From contig NZ_LROZ01000011.1 in the NCBI RefSeq assembly GCF_001549985.1, positions 59,630-123,629 of the forward strand: 64,000 nt of DNA. Reading direction: 5' to 3'. Shown one piece after another: positions 17,785 through 27,361 of this stretch (position 1 is the first letter of the stretch; every line of letters begins with the position of its first letter). This DNA comes from Myroides odoratus. GTDB taxonomy: Bacteria > Bacteroidota > Bacteroidia > Flavobacteriales > Flavobacteriaceae. Under the pieces are notes generated by a model. That model saw nothing but the letters and a program-made list of their open reading frames with translations, did not search any database and was not told the origin of the DNA. A program made the position numbers and the translations under genes.

Positions 17785-18858
17785 TCATCGTTTACGCAAC
17801 AGGTAGACATACACGGGAAAATGATCGCTAAAACCAGGTTCGCTACTACTATTCCTCAGTGGATACCCCTTGTATTGTCCTGTAGATTGCACCATAAACG
17901 GTTGCTGAAAAATACGCGCTTTCCAATACGTCCAACTTTCTTGTTGTCCTTTCAAAAAAGCTTCGGTAATCACAATGTGATCAAAAATGTCCCACGCATC
18001 TCGATAGGCTAATGTACCGTATCCCTGTTTCGCCATTTTTTCCATCGGATTAAATAATCCCTGAACAGCAACCTTATGCTTGACTCCTTCGGTTTGAAGA
18101 ACCTTTTTCATACTCGAATTAAAAGGACCATCATTCATATCCCCCATCGTGATGACTTTCGCCTGTGGATTGATGCGCTGTAAAGAATCGATAATTTTCT
18201 TATTTAATGCGGCAGCTGCTTCCCTATTGGGACGACTCAATTGTTCACCACCTACTCTCGAAGGCCAATGGTTGACAATTACATGTATTTCTTCTCCATC
18301 CAATAAACCCGAAACTAATAATTGGTCTCGTGTAAAAATCCTCTTTTCCTTTTGCTCTTTTCGCTTCCTTGGATACTGAGTGTAGATATACAACGGATGT
18401 TTCGACGTGTGAAGCACGGTAAAATGCTGTTGATCATACAACAAACCGACATCAATGCCTCGCTTATCAGGAGAATCAAAATGCACAATACCATAATTCG
18501 TTGCTTGTAAGGCTGATGAACGCACCAAATCTTCCAACACTCCTCTATTTTCTACTTCCGCTACACCAATAATGGTTGCAGGCATCGTAGGATTGTCCTC
18601 ACGACCTACTTGCGACAAGACACGCGCTAAATTGTTAATCTTCTTTTCATACTTCTCCTTTGTCCAGGCTCTTGCTCCATTTGGCGTCCAATCTTCATCG
18701 TAAATTTTTGGATTGCGTATGGTATCAAACAGATTTTCACAATTGTAAAAAGCAATCGTTCGAATATGATACTGCCTTTCTTGAGCAAGACTCATCCTCA
18801 TCGACAAAAACGCAATAAAAATTATCATTTTCAAACACATATTCTTTATTTCATTCAT
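17785..18858 (-). CDS. Secreted endonuclease/exonuclease/phosphatase (EEP) family protein, copy 1
   Basis: A 357-residue EEP-fold hydrolase with an N-terminal signal sequence (hydrophobic core about residues 10-24, ending SLAQ). Active-site blocks are AFYNCENLFDT, VAEVENRG (Mg-binding Glu), SPDKRGIDVG, VNHWPSR, TMGDMNDGP and GFSDHFPVY, with the catalytic Asp-His pair. The enzyme should cleave phosphodiester or phosphomonoester bonds outside the cytoplasm; DNA, RNA or a phospho-sugar are possible substrates. It faces away from a TonB receptor and DUF5689 lipoprotein, and the whole arrangement recurs at 23315-29320. The enzyme and transporter probably act in one scavenging route, which is inference. 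Residues from Met1 or Met7 could start it. Confidence 0.8.
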   Translation of the reverse strand: MNEIKNMCLKMIIFIAFLSMRMSLAQERQYHIRTIAFYNCENLFDTIRNPKIYDEDWTPNGARAWTKEKYEKKINNLARVLSQVGREDNPTMPATIIGVAEVENRGVLEDLVRSSALQATNYGIVHFDSPDKRGIDVGLLYDQQHFTVLHTSKHPLYIYTQYPRKRKEQKEKRIFTRDQLLVSGLLDGEEIHVIVNHWPSRVGGEQLSRPNREAAAALNKKIIDSLQRINPQAKVITMGDMNDGPFNSSMKKVLQTEGVKHKVAVQGLFNPMEKMAKQGYGTLAYRDAWDIFDHIVITEAFLKGQQESWTYWKARIFQQPFMVQSTGQYKGYPLRNSSSEPGFSDHFPVYVYLLRKR

Positions 18859-18968
18859 TTTTATAACATTTAATCATTATTATTAATTAAAAATAAAGAA
18901 TAATTCAATAAAAAATTAACTTTATAAGAGATAAATCAATTCCAACCCTTTTTTAATCAAAATAATTT

Positions 18969-21788
18969 ATGAGAGTAGTATTACTTCTTTTATTTCTAGC
19001 CCATTGCTCGAATTTAGCTCACGCACAACATCGAGTAGAACTCAAAGGAAAAGTAGTTGACGCACGATTCCACCGACCTTTGCAAGAAGCCTTAGTACAA
19101 GTTAGCAACTCGGATCAGTACACTTTAACAGATGCCTCAGGTGATTTTGTTCTAGCTGTTCCCATCAAAGAGACTTGTATTATTGAAGTATCTTATCCTT
19201 CTTGTATTACACAACGGTTTACCCTGTCCCTGCTACCGCATCAGCTTCTCGATATAGGTACCGTCGTGTTAGAAGAAGATTCCACCACAGTAGAACATTT
19301 TGGCTTAATTCCGTTGACTGACAATGATTTGGATGACGACGATTCAAGTACTGAAGGGTCTGCGAGTTTACTTCAAGCGACCAAAGATCCTTTTCAACAA
19401 GCGGTTGCTTATACGTGGAGTTCGGGATTTTATCGCATGCGTGGATTAGACCAGTCGTATGGCAAAACGCTTGTGAACGGTTTAGTCATGAACAAATTAC
19501 AAACGGGTCGGCCACAATGGAACAATTGGGGAGGTTTAAATGATGCTACGCGGAATCAACTCTTTACGATAGGCGTTCCGCCTTCTCCTCTTGCTTTCGG
19601 GGGTATTTTAGGTACCCAAATGATTACAACACGAGCCGCTATGATGAGAAAAGGAATGCGCATCGGCTTTTCTGGATCCAACACTAGCTATCGTTGGCGC
19701 ACCTTTGGAACCTATGCCTCTGGGTTGCGTAAAAACAACTGGGCGTACGCTGTTTCTGGTTCTTATCGCGGAGCCAAAGAAGGATATTGGCCTGGGAGTA
19801 ATTATGATGCTACTTCTTTTTTTGTGGCTGTGGAGAAGAAAATCAACCCTCAACATAGTTTGAATCTTTCTGGCATATATGCCAAAAACAAACGGGCTAA
19901 AACTTCGGTCAATACGCAAGAACAAATAAACTTAAAAGGTATAAATTACAATGCTTATTGGGGGTGGCAACAAGGAGAAAAACGCAATGCTCGATATAAA
20001 GACCTAGCAGAACCCTTGGTCATGCTCACCCATTATTGGAATATTAATGAACATAGTACGCTGACCACAACAGTAGGCTATCAATGGGGCTATAGTGCCA
20101 ACAGTAGGCTGGACTATCAAGACAACCTCAATCCTGACCCAACCTACTATAAAAATTTGCCCAGCTACTATCTCGCTCAAATTGATGCTGCATATTGGCA
20201 GCTATCCTCCAATGAATTTGAAGCACTATCAGATGAAGATCCTTTTAAACAAGCAACATGGGCAGCTTTACAACAAGCCAAGGGTGCACAAGCAGCCTTT
20301 ATCCGTGAGGGACAATTGGATTGGGCAAGTATCTATCAAAAGAATCAACAATTCAACGGACAGAGTAAGATTATTCTCTTTGAGGATAGACAAGAAGATC
20401 GAACGCTTGCAGCTACGACCAATTTCCACACCGTATTGACAGATCACCTTACCCTAGATGCGGGTATTACCTATCGAAAACTACGTACATCCAATTTTAA
20501 GAAAGCTGTTGATTTACTGGGTGGAACCTACTACATGGATATCGATACTTTTCAAGACATCGAATTGCGCGATAGCAATTTATACCATCCCAATCGTCAG
20601 ATTCGCCTTGGAGATACCTATGGTTACAATTACCACATTTCAGGAGAAGAGGCAGAAGCATTTACCTTATTTACGTTTAATTACAAACGCTTGAGCTTTT
20701 ACTTTGCGGAACAGCTGCACTATACGGCATATCAAAGGGAGGGATTGTATAAAAATCCGCTTTTTCCCACAACTTCTTTTGGAAAAAGTGAGGTTGTTCT
20801 ATTGAATAATTTGGGGATCAAAGGTGGATTTACCTACTACCTCTCCGGAAAGCACATCTTCAGTGTCAACGGGGCCTGGTATAATCAACCACCAACGATA
20901 CACAATACCTTCCCGTCCATTCAAGTGAGCAATACCATCATTCCGAATTTAAAGCCAGAAACGGTTTTGGGGTTTGATGCAACTTACAACCTAAGAACGC
21001 CTAAGTTTCAAGCTAAACTTACTGGGTATATTGCTAATATCAGTAACAGTACGCAACTAACGACGTATTATACAGAAGGTTTAGGTCTTGGTGATACAAA
21101 AGGGGTACTGCTTTCTGAAATTCTCACGGATATAAACAAGTGTCATGTTGGTGTTGAATTTGGAGCGGCTTATCAACTCACTCCCTCGTTGCGGATGACA
21201 ACTGCAACAGGTATAGGCCAATCTTTTTATACGCATGATTCTCAATTGCAACTACAAACGCAGCAACTTGTAAAGCCTTTGGATTATGGAAAAGCTAAAC
21301 TGACCAACTATCGCCTTGCAAATGGACCGCAAACGGCCTTGTCTTTCGGAATAGAATATAGAGCTCCCTCATTTTGGTTTATCAGTACCTCGTTCAATTA
21401 TCTCGCTGATGCCTTTGTTCAAGTCGCTTCTTTAAAACGAACGCAAAATTTCATTATGGATCCTGAAAAAGTAGGACAAACCTTTGATGATTTAACACCC
21501 GAAGCATTACATCGCCTGCTAAAGCAAGAGAAACTCCCTGCCTTTTCCTTGGTTGCCTTAACTGGCGGTAAATCATGGCGACTTTTAAATCGCACCATCC
21601 TCGGTTTCTTTGCTTCTGTGCAAAATCTCTTGAACACCACCTACAAAACAGGAGGATATGAACAAGCGAGAAATGCTACTTATGCAGAAGAGATTGCCCG
21701 CTCTAAAGGAGGTCATCCCATGTTTGGGACCAAATATTGGTTCGGTTATGGACGCAATTTTTTTATTCAGGTTTACTATAATTTTTAA
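18969..21788 (+). CDS. TonB-dependent outer-membrane receptor, copy 1
   Basis: A 939-residue receptor: signal peptide (about residues 1-20, ending AHAQ), a carboxypeptidase-regulatory-like beta-sandwich (about 22-105, ELKGKVVDARFHRPL), a plug (about 120-250, with LLQATKDPFQQ, YRMRGLDQSYGKTLVNG and NNWGGLNDATRNQ) and a 22-stranded barrel ending in the aromatic YYNF. This is the CarboxypepD_reg-like receptor class, as in SusC, although no SusD partner follows; a DUF5689 lipoprotein does. It would import a substrate too large for porins, energised by TonB/ExbBD. An acidic run (DDDDSS) precedes the plug. The closely similar receptor at 24507-27350 shows the same order of blocks. Confidence 0.85.
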   Translation: MRVVLLLLFLAHCSNLAHAQHRVELKGKVVDARFHRPLQEALVQVSNSDQYTLTDASGDFVLAVPIKETCIIEVSYPSCITQRFTLSLLPHQLLDIGTVVLEEDSTTVEHFGLIPLTDNDLDDDDSSTEGSASLLQATKDPFQQAVAYTWSSGFYRMRGLDQSYGKTLVNGLVMNKLQTGRPQWNNWGGLNDATRNQLFTIGVPPSPLAFGGILGTQMITTRAAMMRKGMRIGFSGSNTSYRWRTFGTYASGLRKNNWAYAVSGSYRGAKEGYWPGSNYDATSFFVAVEKKINPQHSLNLSGIYAKNKRAKTSVNTQEQINLKGINYNAYWGWQQGEKRNARYKDLAEPLVMLTHYWNINEHSTLTTTVGYQWGYSANSRLDYQDNLNPDPTYYKNLPSYYLAQIDAAYWQLSSNEFEALSDEDPFKQATWAALQQAKGAQAAFIREGQLDWASIYQKNQQFNGQSKIILFEDRQEDRTLAATTNFHTVLTDHLTLDAGITYRKLRTSNFKKAVDLLGGTYYMDIDTFQDIELRDSNLYHPNRQIRLGDTYGYNYHISGEEAEAFTLFTFNYKRLSFYFAEQLHYTAYQREGLYKNPLFPTTSFGKSEVVLLNNLGIKGGFTYYLSGKHIFSVNGAWYNQPPTIHNTFPSIQVSNTIIPNLKPETVLGFDATYNLRTPKFQAKLTGYIANISNSTQLTTYYTEGLGLGDTKGVLLSEILTDINKCHVGVEFGAAYQLTPSLRMTTATGIGQSFYTHDSQLQLQTQQLVKPLDYGKAKLTNYRLANGPQTALSFGIEYRAPSFWFISTSFNYLADAFVQVASLKRTQNFIMDPEKVGQTFDDLTPEALHRLLKQEKLPAFSLVALTGGKSWRLLNRTILGFFASVQNLLNTTYKTGGYEQARNATYAEEIARSKGGHPMFGTKYWFGYGRNFFIQVYYNF

Positions 21789-21798
21789 TTTTCTACTC

Positions 21799-23259
21799 AT
21801 GCAAATCCTACAAAGAAAAATAATAACCTTCAGTTTCATAGTCTTACTGTTGGTTGGTTGTGCCAAAAGCGACAACTTTTCACTCCCTACTCTTGATTGT
21901 CTGGCTCCAACCCTAGCCCCTAATACCACACTTGAGCAGTTACAATTGCTAGCAGACGCTACCATTCAGCTGTATCCCGGCCAAGCCAATGATGTCTTGA
22001 CTGGGGTTGTTATCTCCAGTGATCAAGGAGGTAATTTCTACAATAAATTACACCTTGTTGATGAAATCACACAAGTACCTGCTATCGTTAATTTGGAGAT
22101 GGGAGCATCTTATACTGCATTTCCACCTGGTACAAAAGTAGCCATCGCCTTAAGCGGACTCTACTACAGCAATGCTTTTGGTAAACTGAATATTGGCGGA
22201 GGAATCTACACATCTTCTACTGGCAAAAAATACATTGGTAGCCTGGCTAAAAATGCCATCAACACCACTATTCAAAAGTATTGCGAACCTTTAAATCTCG
22301 ACGCTTATACCACTAAACTTTCTTTAGCTACTTTAAAGCAAGAGATAGAAACGTATACCAGTCGATTAGTTCTACTCGAAAATGTACAATTCGATCGCAA
22401 ATTAGTTGGCAAAACACTATATGACCCTAAAGAAGTTGATGCGCAAGGCTATACCTTGCGAAAAATGGTAGATCAGAACGGAAATAGTCTCTATATCCGT
22501 ACAGGAAAACTGACCAAAGACTTTGTGGATTACGTCATTCCTGCACAAAGTGGCACAATTATCGGAATTGCAGATGTATTCAGTAAACAAATTCAATTCT
22601 ATCCTCGCGTATTGGAAGATTTCAATTTTGATCAACCGCCCTTTGAAGCGGAAACAACAGAAGAGGAGGAAGAACAAGGATCCCTACCCATCGTCGTTGA
22701 ACCTGGACAAACGTTAGTCTTTCCTGGGGCAGACTTCGAAAATTGGGAACAGTTTCTTGGGGTGCTCAAACGACCTGGCTTAAAATTCGCTACGCAAGTC
22801 ATGGAGGAAGGGTGGAACAACTCAACAGGATTAGCCTTTCGAGGTACTCCTACAAAAACAGAAAATGCCTTTACCATAGCTCAAGTTCAAGTACCTTCTA
22901 ACGCAACAGCTATTTCTTTCTTGCTCAAAGGAACAGCGAATGCGAAATCCTTATCTATTTATCTTTATCAAGCAGATGGCGCTTATGTTGCTTTTAATTT
23001 GGAAAATGTCACAACAAGTAAAATTGTGTCCCCCACTTCCATTACCAATCAGCAAGGAAACGTCAATAAGTATAAAGGCACTATTGATACTCAGGGTGAA
23101 TGGGTAAAAATCATACTACCACTACAAGGTGTGAGGTACAACACAACGGGAGAAGGAGATTTTCTCACTTTTCGCTTTGGAGGAAAAACAGCAACTATTC
23201 CTAGTACCTATAACCTAGTACTCGATGAAATCCGATTTGAGGAATCCTCCATGGAATGA
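21799..23259 (+). CDS. DUF5689-domain surface lipoprotein, copy 1
   Basis: About 486 residues from the ATG at 21799, 10 bases after the TonB receptor stop. An in-frame extension back to 21658 lies within the receptor gene and is discarded. The start gives a proper lipoprotein signal (LLVGC) followed by AKSDNF, like a surface-export signal. The N-terminal part (to about residue 280) matches DUF5689: VVISSDQGGNFYNKLHLVDE, NLEMGASY, GGGIY and FYPRVLEDFN. An acidic linker (EEEEE) leads to a C-terminal beta-sandwich (PGADFENWEQF...LVLDEIRFEES). DUF5689 proteins occur beside TonB receptors, so a substrate-capture role replacing SusD is likely but unproven. Confidence 0.75.
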   Translation: MQILQRKIITFSFIVLLLVGCAKSDNFSLPTLDCLAPTLAPNTTLEQLQLLADATIQLYPGQANDVLTGVVISSDQGGNFYNKLHLVDEITQVPAIVNLEMGASYTAFPPGTKVAIALSGLYYSNAFGKLNIGGGIYTSSTGKKYIGSLAKNAINTTIQKYCEPLNLDAYTTKLSLATLKQEIETYTSRLVLLENVQFDRKLVGKTLYDPKEVDAQGYTLRKMVDQNGNSLYIRTGKLTKDFVDYVIPAQSGTIIGIADVFSKQIQFYPRVLEDFNFDQPPFEAETTEEEEEQGSLPIVVEPGQTLVFPGADFENWEQFLGVLKRPGLKFATQVMEEGWNNSTGLAFRGTPTKTENAFTIAQVQVPSNATAISFLLKGTANAKSLSIYLYQADGAYVAFNLENVTTSKIVSPTSITNQQGNVNKYKGTIDTQGEWVKIILPLQGVRYNTTGEGDFLTFRFGGKTATIPSTYNLVLDEIRFEESSME

Positions 23260-23284
23260 AACGACCAATCCACTAGTAAAAAAC

Positions 23285-23309
23285 AAGAGCGGCTCGTTAG
23301 CCGCTCTTT
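23285..23309. terminator. Bidirectional terminator between DUF5689-1 and EEP-2
   Basis: AAGAGCGGCT, loop CGTT, AGCCGCTCTT forms a 10-bp perfect stem between two convergent genes. T-runs are short on both sides. Confidence 0.7.
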
Positions 23310-23314
23310 ATCTA

Positions 23315-24382
23315 TTATTGTTCCTTAATCAAATAAATATAAACAGGAAAGTGATCACTAAATCCAGGTTCACTGTGACTATTTCGCAATGGATATCCTT
23401 TGTATTGTCCTGTTGCTTGTACCATAAACGGTTTTTTAAATATTCTCGCTTTCCAATATTTCCAAGACTCATATCCTTCTTGTAAATAGGCTTCTGTCAG
23501 TAACATTTGATCAAAAATATCCCAAGCATCGCGATAGGCTAAAGTTCCTAGCCCTTCTTTCGCCATTTTTTCCATCGGATTGAATAATCCTTGAGGTTGT
23601 ACTTTTTGGCGTTCTCCTTCTGCCTTCAATACTTTTTTAATACTCTTATTGTAAGGACCATCATTCATATCCCCCATGGTAATAATTTTAGCTTTGGGAT
23701 TGATGGTCTGTAACGAGTCGATAATTTTCATGTTCAGTGCTGCAGCAGCCTCACGATTAGGACTACTTGCTTTTTCACCCCCTACTCTTGAAGGCCAGTG
23801 ATTAACGATAAAATGCACTTCTTCTCCATCCAACAATCCTGTCACTAACAATTGATCACGCGTATAAATACGCTTTTGAGAAGCAGGATCTTCTTTTTTT
23901 CCTTTCAGTTGATCATAGATATACAACGTGTGTTTGGACGTATGTGTAGGTACAAAATGTTGGGTATTATACAAAAAACCTACATCAATACCTCGTCGAT
24001 CTGGTGAGTCATAGTGTACAATATCATACATTCCTGCTTGCAAAGCTGGTGCGTGAATTAAATCTTCTAATACTCCTCTATTTTCAACTTCAGCCACACC
24101 AATAATAGTTGGCATTTTTGGATTTTCATCCGTACCAATCTGGGACATGACGCGCGTCAGATTATCAATTTTCTTTTCGTATTTCTTCTTGGTCCAAGCC
24201 TGAGCACCATCAGGGGTCCACTCTTCATCGTAAATTTTTGGATCGCGAATGGTATCAAACAAATTCTCAACATTATAAAATGCGATGGTGTGAATTTGAA
24301 ACTTTTTTTCTTGTGCATGAAGGTTTATACCCAGTACTACTAGAAATATCGATAAAATCAGTTTTTTTACCATAATCTTCAT
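23315..24382 (-). CDS. Secreted endonuclease/exonuclease/phosphatase (EEP) family protein, copy 2
   Basis: A 355-residue paralogue of the EEP enzyme at 17785-18858, with a cleaner signal peptide (ending LHAQ near residue 24). The same active-site blocks are present: AFYNVENLFDT, VAEVENRG, SPDRRGIDVG, VNHWPSR, TMGDMNDGP and GFSDHFPVY. The two copies are similar enough to be read as recent paralogues over their entire length. It is divergent from the second TonB receptor, with 124 bases between, so both promoters may share a regulator. The substrate is unknown; phosphate-ester release from nucleic acids or nucleotides is the simplest reading. Confidence 0.8.
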   Translation of the reverse strand: MKIMVKKLILSIFLVVLGINLHAQEKKFQIHTIAFYNVENLFDTIRDPKIYDEEWTPDGAQAWTKKKYEKKIDNLTRVMSQIGTDENPKMPTIIGVAEVENRGVLEDLIHAPALQAGMYDIVHYDSPDRRGIDVGFLYNTQHFVPTHTSKHTLYIYDQLKGKKEDPASQKRIYTRDQLLVTGLLDGEEVHFIVNHWPSRVGGEKASSPNREAAAALNMKIIDSLQTINPKAKIITMGDMNDGPYNKSIKKVLKAEGERQKVQPQGLFNPMEKMAKEGLGTLAYRDAWDIFDQMLLTEAYLQEGYESWKYWKARIFKKPFMVQATGQYKGYPLRNSHSEPGFSDHFPVYIYLIKEQ

Positions 24383-24506
24383 AAGTTAACGTAATTTACA
24401 AAAATACTTCTTACAAAAGTAGCAGTTTTTATCTTAAAAACTTAACTTTACTTGTATAAAAAGTATCGCACTTTTTAGATTAGCACTTTAATACATAATC
24501 GTACTT

Positions 24507-27350
24507 ATGAGGAAACTTTTATTTGTTTTGCTTGGTGTAGTATCGACAGTTACATATGCACAAAGCAATCACGAGATTAGAGGAAAAGTACTCGATGCTA
24601 AATCTCAAACCCCGATTAATGCAGTGGTGGCGAGAGTTGTTGGCTCAAACATTTCTACTCTAACCAATGGTGAAGGAATCTTTGTTCTTGAAAACAATCA
24701 GATGGGCAACCAAATTGTTGTGATATCCTATCCAGGATTTATCAGCAAACAGTTTCCCATAGACGCCCAGCCAGATCAGCCCTTTGATTTAGGCGACATT
24801 TTCATTGAAGAAGATTTAGTGACACAAGCCCAAATAGGCTTTATCACCCTGACTGAAAATGATCTTAGCGATGACAACTCCGGTTCGGATACGTCTTCGG
24901 GATTATTACAAGCGACCAAAGACCCGTTTCAACAGGTTGCAGCCTTCAACTGGGGGCAGGCTTTCTTTAGAATACGGGGTCTTGACAACGAATATGGCAA
25001 GACGTTAATCAACGGAATTGAGATGAACAGAATCCTAGATGGTCGCCCACAATTCAGCAACTGGGGAGGATTAAACGATGTGATGCGCAATCAAGAATTT
25101 TCTTCAGGTTCTACTCCTTCCGATTATACGTTTGGTAGTATTTTGGGGACACAAGCAATCTCCACCCGCGCTTCTCATATTCGAAAAGGATCACGGGCCA
25201 CTTTCACTGGAACCAATACCAATTATAATTGGCGACCAACCTTCACCCATTCTTCTGGGATGAATAAAAAGGGATGGGCTTATGTATTTTCTGGTTCGTA
25301 TCGCGGGGCTAAAGAAGGTTATTGGGAAGGAAGCAATTACCATGCAGCTTCTTTATTTGCCGCTGTAGAAAAGAAATTCAACGACAACCATAGCTTAAAT
25401 TTTTCTGCCATTTACGCGAAAAACAAAAGAGGAAAAAACGCTCCTATCACGCAAGAACAAGCGGATATCAAAGGCTTTAAATACAATTCGTATTGGGGGT
25501 ATCAAGAAGGAGATAAACGAAATTCGCGTTACAAAGATGTGGAGCAACCTATCTTCATGTTAACCCACTATTGGGATATCAACGACAAAAGCAGCTTAAC
25601 TACCACTGCTTCTTACCAATTCGGACATATTGCGGATAGTCGATTGGGTTATCAGAATAATCAAAATCCCGATCCAACGTATTACCAACATTTACCGAGT
25701 TTCCATACGTCAAAAATTGACCCTCGCTATTGGAATATGACATCTGACGAATTCAATGCCCTAGATGATAATGATCCTTTCAAACGAAATACAATAGCAG
25801 ACCTAGGGCAAGCCAATCAAAGTAGAGCAGCTTTTCGTCGAGGAGGACAAGTGGATTGGAATAATATCTACGCGATTAATAGCGATTCTATTAATCTAGG
25901 GAGAAGCCAGATTGTTCTATATGAAGATAGACAACAAGAAAACATACTGTCTTTCAACTCTAACTTTCGCACGAAGATTAATGCCAATACAACTGTAGAT
26001 GCGGGTGTCAATTACCGCAAATTACACTCCAATAACTATCAAAAATTAACTGATTTATTGGGCGGGAAATATTACAAAGACATTGATACCTATCAAGACG
26101 CTGGCCTCCAAGATAAAGATATCAATCATCCAAACCGCCTAGTAAAAGAAGGCGATCGTTTTGGTTACAACTACAAACTTACGGCTGATGTAATTAATGT
26201 ATTCACACAAGTTGTTTTTGATTATGATTTCTTTGATTTTTACTTGGCGCAAAATATAGGGTATACCACATATCAAAGAGAAGGGTTGTATAAAAACCCA
26301 GTATATCTAGATAATTCCTATGGAAAAAGTGAGAACAAAAGTTTTAACAACTTTGGTTTTAAAGGTGGCGCTACTTTCCACCTCACTGGAAAACATGCCT
26401 TAGATTTTAATATTGCTTATATCAATCAAGCGCCTTCGATTAAAAATACATTTGCCAACATACGCGTAAACAATTCCCTTGTACCTAACTTGAGCAACGA
26501 AGATATTTTTAGTGTAGATGGGAGTTATATTTTGCGAACACCCTTACTAAAAGCCAGAGTAACGGGATATTTAAGTGAAACTAAAAATGGAACCAAAATC
26601 AACTACTACTATGGAGATGGTATAGGATTAGTAGATGAAGAAGGAGCCTTATACAATAATGGAGGTTCGTTTGTATCCGAAATTATAACCGGCATCAACA
26701 AAAGACAATTAGGGCTGGAAATCGGTGCGGAATATCAGATTACACAATCCGTAAAAGCGACTGCAGCAGCAGCCTTAGGACAGGCATTTTACACCAATAA
26801 CCCCAACGTCTACTTATCCTCGGATAATCTCGCCAGAACATTTGATTATGGAGAAACAAGTTTGAAAAAATACAAACTTTCTAACGGTCCTCAAACAGCC
26901 TTATCTTTTGGATTAGAATATCGAGATCCTAAATTCTGGTTCATCGGAGCAAACATCAACTATTTAGCCGACGCTTATACAGAAGTGTCAGCTATTCGTC
27001 GAACGCAGAATTTTATTATAGACCCAGATAATTCAGGGCTTCCATTTGAAGGATTAACAGAAGATAAACTACGCGATGTATTAAAACAAGAAAAGTTAAA
27101 TGATTTTACCATCGTCAACATCACAGGAGGAAAATCATGGAGAATGCCGAATCGATCTATTATCGGATTTTTCGCCTCGATTAATAACCTTTTTGACAAA
27201 GAATACAAAACTGGAGGTTTTGAACAAGCTAGAAATGCAAATTACAAACAAGAAGTACAGCGCAATAGCGGTCCCTACAATCTATTTGGCAACAAATATT
27301 TCTATGGGTATGGACGTAACTTCTCCGTTAATGTTTACTACAACTTCTAA
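24507..27350 (+). CDS. TonB-dependent outer-membrane receptor, copy 2
   Basis: A 947-residue receptor paralogous to 18969-21788. Signal peptide (ending VTYAQ), carboxypeptidase-regulatory-like domain (EIRGKVLDAKSQTPI), plug (LLQATKDPFQQ, FRIRGLDNEYGKTLING, SNWGGLNDVMRNQ) and barrel ending VNVYYNF. The blocks GSYRGAKEGYW, QREGLYKNP and KSWRMPNRSIIGFFAS are shared nearly unchanged with copy 1; differences concentrate in likely loops. It is followed after 11 bases by the second DUF5689 lipoprotein gene. Transport across the outer membrane by the TonB system is established for the family; the cargo is not known here. Confidence 0.85.
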   Translation: MRKLLFVLLGVVSTVTYAQSNHEIRGKVLDAKSQTPINAVVARVVGSNISTLTNGEGIFVLENNQMGNQIVVISYPGFISKQFPIDAQPDQPFDLGDIFIEEDLVTQAQIGFITLTENDLSDDNSGSDTSSGLLQATKDPFQQVAAFNWGQAFFRIRGLDNEYGKTLINGIEMNRILDGRPQFSNWGGLNDVMRNQEFSSGSTPSDYTFGSILGTQAISTRASHIRKGSRATFTGTNTNYNWRPTFTHSSGMNKKGWAYVFSGSYRGAKEGYWEGSNYHAASLFAAVEKKFNDNHSLNFSAIYAKNKRGKNAPITQEQADIKGFKYNSYWGYQEGDKRNSRYKDVEQPIFMLTHYWDINDKSSLTTTASYQFGHIADSRLGYQNNQNPDPTYYQHLPSFHTSKIDPRYWNMTSDEFNALDDNDPFKRNTIADLGQANQSRAAFRRGGQVDWNNIYAINSDSINLGRSQIVLYEDRQQENILSFNSNFRTKINANTTVDAGVNYRKLHSNNYQKLTDLLGGKYYKDIDTYQDAGLQDKDINHPNRLVKEGDRFGYNYKLTADVINVFTQVVFDYDFFDFYLAQNIGYTTYQREGLYKNPVYLDNSYGKSENKSFNNFGFKGGATFHLTGKHALDFNIAYINQAPSIKNTFANIRVNNSLVPNLSNEDIFSVDGSYILRTPLLKARVTGYLSETKNGTKINYYYGDGIGLVDEEGALYNNGGSFVSEIITGINKRQLGLEIGAEYQITQSVKATAAAALGQAFYTNNPNVYLSSDNLARTFDYGETSLKKYKLSNGPQTALSFGLEYRDPKFWFIGANINYLADAYTEVSAIRRTQNFIIDPDNSGLPFEGLTEDKLRDVLKQEKLNDFTIVNITGGKSWRMPNRSIIGFFASINNLFDKEYKTGGFEQARNANYKQEVQRNSGPYNLFGNKYFYGYGRNFSVNVYYNF

Positions 27351-27361
27351 TTTCTTTTACT

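Noticed and set aside
21658..21798. N-terminal extension of the first DUF5689 lipoprotein
   Set aside because: It lies inside the TonB receptor gene in another frame and hides the lipoprotein signal that begins at 21799.
21799..23259. SusD identity for the lipoprotein after the TonB receptor
   Set aside because: There are no TPR-like helices or SusD blocks; the sequence is beta-rich and matches DUF5689.
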